A stretch of DNA of 64,000 nucleotides, taken from positions 62,001 to 126,000 of the forward strand of contig CALMAH010000014.1 of NCBI GenBank assembly GCA_937859595.1, given 5' to 3'. This DNA is from an uncultured Acidobacteriota bacterium (GTDB lineage Bacteria; Acidobacteriota; Blastocatellia; Pyrinomonadales; Pyrinomonadaceae). This document shows, in pieces, positions 9,213 to 17,184 of the stretch (position 1 is its first letter; every line of letters begins with the position of its first letter). Below the pieces are notes generated by a model, which had not been told where the DNA came from, did no database searches, and saw only the letters and a program-made list of their open reading frames with translations. The translations under genes were made by a program, and so were the position numbers.

Positions 9213-10397
9213 ATGTTCAAGTCAATCTACTCGATGATGGTGGTTGGGGCTATTTTTCTCAGCCAATTGGCATTTGCTCCGATCGCTGAGGCCCGCCGGT
9301 GTGACGAGAAACCGCCGGAAACTCTCCTTTCCCTTTACAGAAAAAGCAGTGAGATCCACGTCGCCCGCTACGAAGGCGCCCTCGAGGTCGGTATCCTTGA
9401 ATCGGGCGAGGATTTCACTGTGACGGAAATTAAAAAGCGATACACTATCACCTCCTCGCTCAAAGGGTCCACCCGGGCTGTCTTTGAGATGAATGACAAT
9501 GAATATCGATACACCGGCCAGGAGGAACAGCCTGAATATGATGATATTCATCCCATGTTCAAATTGTCTCCGGGCGATACCGTACTGCTTTTCTTGAAGC
9601 GCGGTGAGACGCCGGGCTCCGTAGAATTAGCCGACTATGCTGACGCCGTAAAGCCGATGTCCGGCAAAAAGCTCGATTCTTATGAAAAAAGTATCGGCGA
9701 GCTAAATTCCCTCTTTGCTTCCGGCGAACCCTCAGAAGCCAGGCTAATAGAATGGATCATCCGGACCATAGAGAACCCGCATACCCGTTGGGAAGGCGCA
9801 TTCGAACTGTTGAGCGGTTTTGAGACCCTTGAATGGAAAGAGGAATGGGCTCGTAACATCCGTGAACGCCAGGAACGCGGAGAGACTATCGAAGAATGGG
9901 AACTTGACGGCTCGCATTTCGAGGAATACGAGCGATTCGACAACACCCCTTACGCCCGCCTTCTCGACGACAAGCAGAAACAGCGGCTCCTTGAGATCGT
10001 GCTCTCCTCTGTCAGATCGGGCGATAACAACGAGGAGGATGCCTCTATGGTTGAAGGCGGCCGCGTGCTTATCGATCTGGTCGGACGCTGGGGCGACGAC
10101 CGTCTTGCCGAGATGCTCATCGAAAAGATCGCCGCCGAATCCGAGCACGGTTGGACGAGGGCTAAGTATATGGACCGCGTCGCAAAGATCCTCGCGGACG
10201 AAGAGGCCCGTGCGATCGTCTCTCGGTATGAGGTCGTTTACTATATGGACGATGAAGACGAAGTCGAGAACGAAGGCCCGGTGACCGTCGTTACCCGGTC
10301 CGATACCTACGGTAAGCTAAAGACAGAACTGGTGGAAAAATTTACTGACCGCTGCCGAAACGTTCTGGCAACCAAAAACGCAGAACCCTCATCTTAA
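9213..10397 (+). CDS. Secreted hypothetical protein, acidic
   Basis: The ATG at 9213 is preferred: GGAG lies at 9201-9204 and the protein then starts with a signal peptide (MFKSIYSMMVVGAIFLSQLAFA, cleavage near AEA-RR). The mature part, about 370 residues, begins with RCDEKPPETLL and a probable beta-rich domain to about residue 145. There, KRYTITSSLKGSTRAVFEM and PGDTVLLFLKR resemble small secreted proteins that respond to a cargo or inhibitor. The rest is helical and strongly acidic with HEAT-like spacing (WIIRTIENPHTRWEGAFELL, then LLEIVLSSVRSGD). No catalytic motif is recognised. It ends just before two tandem hairpins. Confidence 0.72.
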   Translation: MFKSIYSMMVVGAIFLSQLAFAPIAEARRCDEKPPETLLSLYRKSSEIHVARYEGALEVGILESGEDFTVTEIKKRYTITSSLKGSTRAVFEMNDNEYRYTGQEEQPEYDDIHPMFKLSPGDTVLLFLKRGETPGSVELADYADAVKPMSGKKLDSYEKSIGELNSLFASGEPSEARLIEWIIRTIENPHTRWEGAFELLSGFETLEWKEEWARNIRERQERGETIEEWELDGSHFEEYERFDNTPYARLLDDKQKQRLLEIVLSSVRSGDNNEEDASMVEGGRVLIDLVGRWGDDRLAEMLIEKIAAESEHGWTRAKYMDRVAKILADEEARAIVSRYEVVYYMDDEDEVENEGPVTVVTRSDTYGKLKTELVEKFTDRCRNVLATKNAEPSS

Positions 10398-10403
10398 GTA
10401 ACT

Positions 10404-10466
10404 GTTACAGAGCATTTTTTGCTGTAACCTGCCCGGTAAGATCAAGAAGTTCAGATTTTACCGGGC
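10404..10466 (+). terminator. Two tandem hairpins, probable terminator
   Basis: GTTACAG/CTGTAAC (10404-10428) encloses a T-run. It is followed by GCCCGGTAA/TTACCGGGC (10431-10466), a perfect 9-bp stem with an 18-nt loop. They sit between the hypothetical gene and the outer-membrane protein gene. The second could instead belong to the leader of the downstream gene. Confidence 0.55.
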
Positions 10467-10515
10467 GTTGCATTTCTCTTCCCAGAAAATCAAATTTAAT
10501 TTGGAGTGTAATTAT

Positions 10516-11166
10516 ATGCAAAGACTAGCAGTTATGGTCGCCGTCCTGGCATTGGGTTGTGTTTCGGCCTTTGCTCAGTTCCGCGACTACAAGAAAGGTG
10601 AGTTCTACGTCGGTTATTCACATAACCAGGTTGATACCGGCGTCTCGCCAAATGACGATTTTAGCGACCTCGTAGACAGGCGGGAGGGCTTCAATGGTTT
10701 TGAGGTCGCCGGTGTTTACAATTTTGGCCGCTACGTTGGGCTAAAGGGCTCGATCTCAGGCACTTACAACAGCAAGAGCTACGCCTTCACCGTTCCCACT
10801 ACCCCGCCCGCAACCGGGCAAGTTGCTTTCGATACCAACAATTCGCTTTACAACTTCCTTGGCGGTGTCCAGTTCAAGGACAATGCTTCCGAGGCTCGCG
10901 TAAAGCCCTTTGCCCACATTTTGGCCGGTGCCGGCCATGGCCGCGTCAATGTAAAGAACCTTTTCTGTGATACGGACGTAGACTGCTCCGGCTTTAGCGG
11001 GACGGTCTCTGAGACCGGTTTCGCGGGAGCATTCGGCGGCGGCATCGATGTGAAGCTAAGCGACCGAGTCGATCTTCGGCTTATTCAGATCGACTACAAC
11101 CCGATCCGCTTTGACAATGCGACGACCCACAACTTCCGCTTTGGCATCGGATTTGTTTTTAGATAG
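10516..11166 (+). CDS. Outer-membrane beta-barrel protein
   Basis: The ATG at 10516 follows GGAG at 10503-10506 and gives a signal peptide (MQRLAVMVAVLALGCVSAFAQ). The 216-residue product has the alternating strands of a small eight-stranded barrel: GEFYVGYSHNQ, NGFEVAGVYNFGRYVGLKGSISGTY, ARVKPFAHILAGAGHG, GFAGAFGGGIDVKLSDRVDLRLIQIDY. It closes with NFRFGIGFVFR; the aromatic near the C-terminus suits BAM recognition. This matches OmpA-N-terminal-like or 'outer membrane beta-barrel' families. The two Cys in FCDTDVDC probably form a loop disulfide. Ligand unknown. Confidence 0.8.
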   Translation: MQRLAVMVAVLALGCVSAFAQFRDYKKGEFYVGYSHNQVDTGVSPNDDFSDLVDRREGFNGFEVAGVYNFGRYVGLKGSISGTYNSKSYAFTVPTTPPATGQVAFDTNNSLYNFLGGVQFKDNASEARVKPFAHILAGAGHGRVNVKNLFCDTDVDCSGFSGTVSETGFAGAFGGGIDVKLSDRVDLRLIQIDYNPIRFDNATTHNFRFGIGFVFR

Positions 11167-11200
11167 TCAGTTTTTCGATAGCCAACAGGTATGAGTACGA

Positions 11201-11229
11201 AAGGGAGCGGCCTCGGCTGCTCCCTTTTC
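11201..11229. terminator. Bidirectional terminator
   Basis: AAGGGAGC (11201-11208) pairs with GCTCCCTT (11219-11226), followed by TT on the plus strand, between convergent genes (barrel protein and M28 peptidase). The A-run on the left serves the opposite strand. Confidence 0.7.
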
Positions 11230-11253
11230 TCATGCATAAAGATAAGCTCCTAA

Positions 11254-12879
11254 CTAACGACGCTGCAGCTCCGGCGGCAGCTCTTTATCCACCGACGGCC
11301 TTTCCTTCAGTTCACTCAGCTTCAGCATTGTCATAAAGATCGTCCGCGCTATTGTCTCGAATTTCGCATAGTCTATCTTGTCGGCTGTGTCCCCGGGCTG
11401 ATGGTAGTCCTCGTGGACGCCCGTGAACCAAAAGACTATGGGGATACCATTGACCGCATAATGAAAATGGTCTGAGCGGAAAAAGAATCTGTTCGGATCA
11501 TTCGGAGCATCATACCGGTAGTTGTATTCCAATTTGAGATAAGCGTCGTTGGTGGCGCGGGTTATTGCTCCCAGCGTCGAGCTCATCACCTCAGACCCGA
11601 TCACGTAAACCTCATTCGGCCCGGTCAAGTCTCTGTTCCTCGGGTCCGTGTCATCTGGTTTGCGGCTCCGGCCGATCATGTCGATATTTAGCTGGGCGAT
11701 CACGTTCTTGATTTCCACTGTCGGAAACTTGTTGAAATACTCTGCTCCCCACAGGCCTTTTTCTTCACCCGCATGCCAGACAAAAAGTATCGACCGCTTT
11801 GGCCGTGTTTGCGCGACGGCTAACGCCTCGGCTATGGCCAGCATTGCCACCGTCCCTGAACCGTCGTCGTCTGCACCGTTAAAGATCTTGTCGTCTCCGG
11901 GCACATTCGGATTTACCCCTACGTGGTCATAGTGTGACCCTATAGCGACCATTTCGTTCTTCAACACCGGGTCGCTGCCTTCCCATACGGCAACTACATT
12001 TTGGGTGTATTTGGTCTCAACGTTCGCTCCGGCCTTCAGATCTACGGTCTTTGAGATGGCGAATGCCGCGGCAGAATCCGGCCCGGCTTGCTCGCCGTCA
12101 AAAAGAGCGTTGCTGACGGTGCCGGAGATCAGAGCAACGGGCAGATCCGGTCGCTTCTCCCGAAGCCCCTCAACGTACATCGAGCCCCGTCCGAGGAAAT
12201 TTCGCAGCCTCGGCCAGTTAGCCGTTACCTGCGGTGATGCGGCCACGATTATCCCCGCTGCGCCGCTCTTGGCGGCATATGTTATCGGATCGGCCCAATC
12301 CGTCCCCCGGGTGCCCGAGAGGTCAGCGTTCGAAACACCCTCAGGCATTCGAGTCAGTGTGTTCTGGTTCGGAAAGCCCCCATCATACAAAACTACAACT
12401 TTTCCTTTTACGTCAATACCCTCGTACGCGTCGATCCCTTTGGACCTGACCATCCAGCCGTGTCGGGCAAACACCGCCTGGCCCGTTCCCTCGCCGCTTC
12501 CGCTCAGACGGAAAAAATCCGTGTTCAACGCGTATTCCGTCTCGCCGATCTTTAGGCGGTTGGCCTCCGGTGCCGGGGTCTCCGTCTTCAGGGTCATTCG
12601 CTGAAAAAACGTGCCGTTGTCTCCCGCCGGCTTGAACTTCCATCGCGAAAGCTTCATTTTCAGGAACTCGGCCGTTATGTCCAGGCCCTGTGAGGGTGTA
12701 TCGCGGCCTGCCATCGCATCCGAAGCTATGAAATGCAGCCAATTGCTCAGTCGGTCGGCCTTTATCGTCTCGGCCATTCGCCGCTCCGCAGCCGTTATGC
12801 GAACTTGTGTTTGAGCGGCCGCCGCCGTCGGCAGCAGCAGGGCAATAACCAGCAGGAATATTGTTGATCTTTGTTTCAT
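11254..12879 (-). CDS. Secreted M28 zinc aminopeptidase with PA domain
   Basis: The 541-residue protein has a signal peptide (LLVIALLLPTAAAAQ). A protease-associated insert spans about 130-290 (VKGKVVVLYDGGFPNQ). The M28 catalytic domain covers about 300-530. Zinc and catalytic motifs are visible: GSHYDHVG (His and Asp), FNGADDDGSGT (bridging Asp), HAGEEKGLWGAEYF (catalytic Glu pair), NIDMIGR (Asp) and EDYHQPGDT (last His). It should release N-terminal residues from peptides in the periplasm or outside. It precedes no obvious operon partner; lpxI is upstream on the same strand by 40 bp. Confidence 0.92.
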   Translation of the reverse strand: MKQRSTIFLLVIALLLPTAAAAQTQVRITAAERRMAETIKADRLSNWLHFIASDAMAGRDTPSQGLDITAEFLKMKLSRWKFKPAGDNGTFFQRMTLKTETPAPEANRLKIGETEYALNTDFFRLSGSGEGTGQAVFARHGWMVRSKGIDAYEGIDVKGKVVVLYDGGFPNQNTLTRMPEGVSNADLSGTRGTDWADPITYAAKSGAAGIIVAASPQVTANWPRLRNFLGRGSMYVEGLREKRPDLPVALISGTVSNALFDGEQAGPDSAAAFAISKTVDLKAGANVETKYTQNVVAVWEGSDPVLKNEMVAIGSHYDHVGVNPNVPGDDKIFNGADDDGSGTVAMLAIAEALAVAQTRPKRSILFVWHAGEEKGLWGAEYFNKFPTVEIKNVIAQLNIDMIGRSRKPDDTDPRNRDLTGPNEVYVIGSEVMSSTLGAITRATNDAYLKLEYNYRYDAPNDPNRFFFRSDHFHYAVNGIPIVFWFTGVHEDYHQPGDTADKIDYAKFETIARTIFMTMLKLSELKERPSVDKELPPELQRR

Positions 12880-12919
12880 TGTCTCTCCGAAAAATTAGGA
12901 TCCATTGCGCAGGAGGGGT

Positions 12920-13747
12920 TTACGGCCCCTCTGTCGTTTTTGTTTCGTCTCCCGAACCCACTATCGCTATCTTGTTGCGGTCCGCAAGCCTGACCATCTC
13001 TTCACGGTTGAAGATCAGCGTCTTCCCGGCGGTGACAGACAAACATGTGGCTCCGGCGGCGATCATCGTTTCCACCGTCGGTACGCCGACCACAGGCACG
13101 TCAAACCGCATATCCTGGTGTGGTTTAGCCACCTTTACGACCGTAAGTTTTCCGTTCGCCAGGCTGCCGGCACGTTCGATCGTGGCGTCCGTTCCCTCCA
13201 TCGCCTCTATCGCCACACACGCCTTTGCTCTAAGAACGATAGTCTGTCCTAGATCGAGGCGGGCAATTTCCGAAGCGATGCGCAGCCCATATTCGATGTT
13301 CTCAAGTTCGATCTCGTTGGGCTCCCGTTTTGTCAGCGTTCCGGAAGGTGCAAGGTGGTCGCCGACAAAATAGGTCGAATCGATAAGTTCGATCCCGTCT
13401 TTTGCCATCTCGTCCGCAACTCCGCCGATCAGCGAATTAGTGTTTCGTTTCGGAAGGTTCCAGAGCATCTTCAGCATTCTCACGTCGGGCACTGCACCGG
13501 AAAATATCTGGACGTGCTTCACCTGTCCCGCCATCATCGCCTTCTCGACCCCGTGCGCCTTAAAAAAGCCGATCATCTTGCCGAGCTGGCCGATACCTAC
13601 CCACTGCACGTTTTCGGCCACATCATCGATCCGCGGATCGGTCTCTTCCTTTATCGCGATCACAGACAGCGATTCGCCCTGTTTTTTCGCGCCTTCGATC
13701 ACCAGAAATGGAAACTCGCCGTTTCCGGCGATCAGTCCGTATCGCAT
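12920..13747 (-). CDS. lpxI: UDP-2,3-diacylglucosamine pyrophosphatase LpxI
   Basis: LpxI hydrolyses UDP-2,3-diacylglucosamine to lipid X in lipid A synthesis, replacing LpxH. The 275-residue protein matches the family length and two-domain plan. The N-terminal part is MRYGLIAGNGEFPFLVIEGAKKQG, followed by GQLGKMIGFFKAHGVEKAMMAGQVKH. The C-terminal domain contains LDLGQTIVLRAKACVAIEAMEGTDATI, the conserved E-G-T-D motif, and later KPHQDMRFDVPVVGVPTVE. It indicates an LPS-type outer membrane. No other lpx gene is next to it; the divergent neighbour is the tricorn-like protease. Confidence 0.93.
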   Translation of the reverse strand: MRYGLIAGNGEFPFLVIEGAKKQGESLSVIAIKEETDPRIDDVAENVQWVGIGQLGKMIGFFKAHGVEKAMMAGQVKHVQIFSGAVPDVRMLKMLWNLPKRNTNSLIGGVADEMAKDGIELIDSTYFVGDHLAPSGTLTKREPNEIELENIEYGLRIASEIARLDLGQTIVLRAKACVAIEAMEGTDATIERAGSLANGKLTVVKVAKPHQDMRFDVPVVGVPTVETMIAAGATCLSVTAGKTLIFNREEMVRLADRNKIAIVGSGDETKTTEGP

Positions 13748-13886
13748 GAATAGTCATTCAAATATTGTCACATTACTCCGAAATTGCAAAAACGCCGCCC
13801 GGAAACTGACGCGAAATGAAACCTTAGTCCTTATTCCGATGTATAATTGCGAAGTTCGCCCCGACTTTCATTCGAAGACTTACAAA

Positions 13887-16800
13887 ATGTTGAAGACCCG
13901 TATGACCAGACATATAGTTTCCGCCCTTGTGGTTCTTTTTGTCACAGCCATTGCAGTTTTTTCCCGATCGCCGCTCGCATATATGACCGAGCCGTCTCTT
14001 TCACCCGACCGTAAGGAGATCGCGTTCGTCTCCGGGGGCGATATTTGGACCGTCCCGGCTGAAGGCGGCATCGCTCAACTGCTGATCTCGCATCCGGCAA
14101 ACGAATCGAGGCCGCTCTTTTCGCCGGACGGCCGACATCTGGCCTTCGTCTCGAACCGGACCGGGAACGGGGATATCTATATCATGGATCTCGCGACTGG
14201 CTCGGTCCGACGGCTGACCTTTGATGATGCCGCCGAGAACCTCGACGCATGGTCGCGCGACGGTGCCTGGATATACTTTTCGTCAACTGCCCGCGATATT
14301 GCAGGAATGAACGACATTTATCGGGTGCCCGCGAGCGGAGGAACACCGATGCAGGTTAGCAGTGACCGCTACACCACAGAGTTCTCCGCCTCGCCTTTGA
14401 CAGATGGATCGTTCGTTTTTGCGGCGCGTGGCATCGGGGCCGGACAATGGTGGCGCCGGGGCCGAAGCCACATTGACGAAAGTGAGATCTGGATCAAGAC
14501 GGGCGATCGATACGATCAGTTGACACAGCGAGGCGCGAAACAATTGTGGCCAATGGCTACGGCCGACGGCTCCCGCGTCTACTTTGTTTCCGACCGGAAC
14601 GGTGAACAGAATATATGGGTTTGGCAGCGCGGCGGCCAGCAGCGTCAATTGACGAATTTCACCGACGGACGTGTTCTTTGGGCGTCGATGTCCTATGACT
14701 CCCGCGAGATCGTTTTCGAGCGGGATTTCGGGATCTGGAAGATGGATACGAACAGCGGACGGGCGGCGGCGGTGCCGATCAGGCTTCGGGGTGCCTCGGT
14801 AACGCCGATCACCGAGCGCGTCAATGCCTCGTCTCAAATACGCCAGTTCGCGCTCTCGCCGGATGGAAAGAAGGTGGCGATGATCGCACGCGGCGAGGTG
14901 TTTGCGGGCTCGTCCAAGGAGCCGGGCGATGCCGTCCGGATAACAACGACCGCGGCGCCGGAATCGTATGTCTCATGGTCAAGCGACAGCCGGAAAGTGA
15001 TCTATACATCTGAACGCAGCGGTACGATGACGCTTCATGAATATGACCTCGGCGCCGAAACGGAAACGCAATTGACCGGGGGTGAAGGGAACGACTTTGG
15101 GGCTCTTTATTCACCCGATGGGAAGTGGATCGCCTTCGTGCGCGACGCACGCAAGCTGATGGTCATGGATGTCGCATCGAAACAGCTGCGTGAGTTGGCG
15201 AGATTATATACCGATTCCCCGCCGCTGTTCGGCCAGGGCTCCATTGCCTGGTCGCCGGACAGCAGGTGGATCGCATTTTTGACGCTCCAGCCGGAAACCA
15301 GATCTTATACAAATGTTGCCGTTGTCTCGGTAGAAGGCGGCCCGGCTAGGACTATTACATTTCTGGCAAATTCCAACAGCAATCGTATCTCCTGGGCTCC
15401 GGACGGTAGCTTCATCGTGTTTGATACCAACCAGCGGACCGAAGATACGTTCATTGCCCGGGTCGATCTTCAACTTCGAACGCCGCGCTTCCGCGAAGAT
15501 CAGTTCCGCGACCTGTTCAAACAGGAGAACCCGCGCGATCGCCAGCCTCCCGCTCCGGCCGCTTCGCCTGCACCTTCGCCTGCCGCTACGCCCAAGGCCG
15601 ACGAAACCAAGGACGACAAAAAGACCGAGATCGTTTTCGACGATATTCGGAGACGGTTGAGTCTGCTGAATACGGGTGTCAACGGGGGCAATCCGGTCAT
15701 TAGCCCCGACGGGAAAACGCTTGCGATACTGGCATCGGCGATCGGTCAATTCAATATCTTTACCCGTACGCTGGACGAACTTGCGACCGACACGTCATCT
15801 CGACAGATCACCACAAGCTCCGGATTTAAATCACAGGCGCAGTTTACACCCGACAGCAAAGAGATCTATTACCTTGAGAACGGCCGGATCAACATCGCAG
15901 TTATCGAGCGGCGGGAATCGCGGCCTCTCAACCTCAATATCGAGATACCCGTAAGCTTCGCTGAAGACAAGATGGAAACGTTCAACCAGGGCTGGCGGTA
16001 CTTGCGGGATAACTTCTATGACGACAAGTTTCACGGCGTTGACTGGAACGCCGTCCGAACCCGGTACGAGCCGTTGATCGCGGCATCGAGAACGCCCGAA
16101 GAAGTGCGCCGTCTGATGAGCCTGATGGTGGGCGAGCTGAACGCCTCCCATCTTGGGGTCAGTGGTGGGACGACGCAGCCACAAGCGACCGCTGTCGGCA
16201 AGCTCGGCCTTAGGTTCGACCGCGGCGAATACGAAATGAACGGCCGGGTGAAGATCACCGAAGTGATCGCTCTCGGCCCGGCGGCCGTCGTCAAGGGGGT
16301 CAATGTAGGCGATTTTCTTTTGAGCGTTGACGGAACGAGCATTGCGAAGGGAGTAAATCTCGACGAACTCCTTGAAGGCAAGGTGAACCGCCGTGTTGTT
16401 CTTAGGGTCTCGTCGTCCCCAGACGGCTCGAACAGCCGTGAGGCCGTCGTTCGGCCCGTTTCGACCGGTGCTGAAAAGAATCTCCTCTATCGCCAGTGGG
16501 TCGATGACAACCGAGCCTACGTCGCTCGGATCAGCGGCGGCAAACTCGGTTATGTCCACCTGCCTGACATGGGACAGGGGACGCTCAACCAGCTATACAT
16601 CGACCTCGACGCCGAGAACCAGTCGAAGGATGGTGTGGTTGTTGACATTCGCAACAACAATGGCGGTTTCATCAATGTTTATGTGATCGATATTCTCGCC
16701 CGCCGCGGCTATTTGACGATGCGTGAACGCGGCCTTTGGAACGTGCCCGCGCGTTCGGCTCTCGGACAGCGTGCATTGGAAAAGCCGACCGTCCTGGTCA

Positions 16801-17096
16801 CGAATCAACATTCGCTGTCGGATGCCGAGGACATGACCGAAGGCTATCGCACGCTCAAACTCGGAAAGGTAGTTGGAGAACCGACCTCCGGCTGGATCAT
16901 ATATACCTGGAACGCCCAATTGTTTGACGGCACCACCGTGCGGCTGCCGCGTCAATTGATACTCGGCGCGGACGGCAAGAACATGGAGATGAACCCAAGG
17001 CAGGTGGACGTGCCCGTAACACGGCCTATCGGGGAAACGAAGACAGGCAGGGATTCACAGCTCGACCGGGCGGTGCGGGAACTGTTGGGAAACTAA
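13887..17096 (+). CDS. Tricorn-like S41 serine protease with beta-propeller repeats
   Basis: The frame is open far upstream, but the ATG at 13887 (or 13902) gives a signal peptide or anchor (MTRHIVSALVVLFVTAIAVFS), and upstream codons overlap lpxI on the other strand. The roughly 1069-residue product has two WD40/TolB-like propellers (about 30-650), with repeats such as SPDGRHLAFVSNR and SPDGKWIAFVRD. A Pro/Ala-rich linker (APAASPAPSPAATPKADE) follows. A PDZ domain at about 770-870 precedes the S41 core. Catalytic motifs fit tricorn: Ser-His in GELNASHLGVSGG and the nucleophile Ser in HSLSDAEDM. A cytoplasmic tricorn peptidase degrades proteasome products; this exported bacterial version probably acts on periplasmic peptides. 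Confidence 0.9.
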   Translation: MLKTRMTRHIVSALVVLFVTAIAVFSRSPLAYMTEPSLSPDRKEIAFVSGGDIWTVPAEGGIAQLLISHPANESRPLFSPDGRHLAFVSNRTGNGDIYIMDLATGSVRRLTFDDAAENLDAWSRDGAWIYFSSTARDIAGMNDIYRVPASGGTPMQVSSDRYTTEFSASPLTDGSFVFAARGIGAGQWWRRGRSHIDESEIWIKTGDRYDQLTQRGAKQLWPMATADGSRVYFVSDRNGEQNIWVWQRGGQQRQLTNFTDGRVLWASMSYDSREIVFERDFGIWKMDTNSGRAAAVPIRLRGASVTPITERVNASSQIRQFALSPDGKKVAMIARGEVFAGSSKEPGDAVRITTTAAPESYVSWSSDSRKVIYTSERSGTMTLHEYDLGAETETQLTGGEGNDFGALYSPDGKWIAFVRDARKLMVMDVASKQLRELARLYTDSPPLFGQGSIAWSPDSRWIAFLTLQPETRSYTNVAVVSVEGGPARTITFLANSNSNRISWAPDGSFIVFDTNQRTEDTFIARVDLQLRTPRFREDQFRDLFKQENPRDRQPPAPAASPAPSPAATPKADETKDDKKTEIVFDDIRRRLSLLNTGVNGGNPVISPDGKTLAILASAIGQFNIFTRTLDELATDTSSRQITTSSGFKSQAQFTPDSKEIYYLENGRINIAVIERRESRPLNLNIEIPVSFAEDKMETFNQGWRYLRDNFYDDKFHGVDWNAVRTRYEPLIAASRTPEEVRRLMSLMVGELNASHLGVSGGTTQPQATAVGKLGLRFDRGEYEMNGRVKITEVIALGPAAVVKGVNVGDFLLSVDGTSIAKGVNLDELLEGKVNRRVVLRVSSSPDGSNSREAVVRPVSTGAEKNLLYRQWVDDNRAYVARISGGKLGYVHLPDMGQGTLNQLYIDLDAENQSKDGVVVDIRNNNGGFINVYVIDILARRGYLTMRERGLWNVPARSALGQRALEKPTVLVTNQHSLSDAEDMTEGYRTLKLGKVVGEPTSGWIIYTWNAQLFDGTTVRLPRQLILGADGKNMEMNPRQVDVPVTRPIGETKTGRDSQLDRAVRELLGN

Positions 17097-17136
17097 GCGA
17101 AAGCCTCCGAACTCCGAAACCTTTGCTTGAAACAGA

Positions 17137-17165
17137 TTCGCGCGGCCCACTTAAAGCCGCGCGAA
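17137..17165. terminator. Perfect 10-bp inverted repeat between convergent genes
   Basis: TTCGCGCGGC (17137-17146) and GCCGCGCGAA (17156-17165) are exact reverse complements around a 9-nt loop. They lie between the tricorn-like gene and the M16 gene, which converge. There is no T-run, but the GC-rich stem is likely a shared transcript end. Confidence 0.6.
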
Positions 17166-17184
17166 CCTGAATTTCAACTAACCG

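Noticed and set aside
13440..13886. N-terminal extension of the tricorn-like gene by 149 codons
   Set aside because: The extension overlaps lpxI on the other strand and has no signal peptide; the ATG at 13887 gives one.
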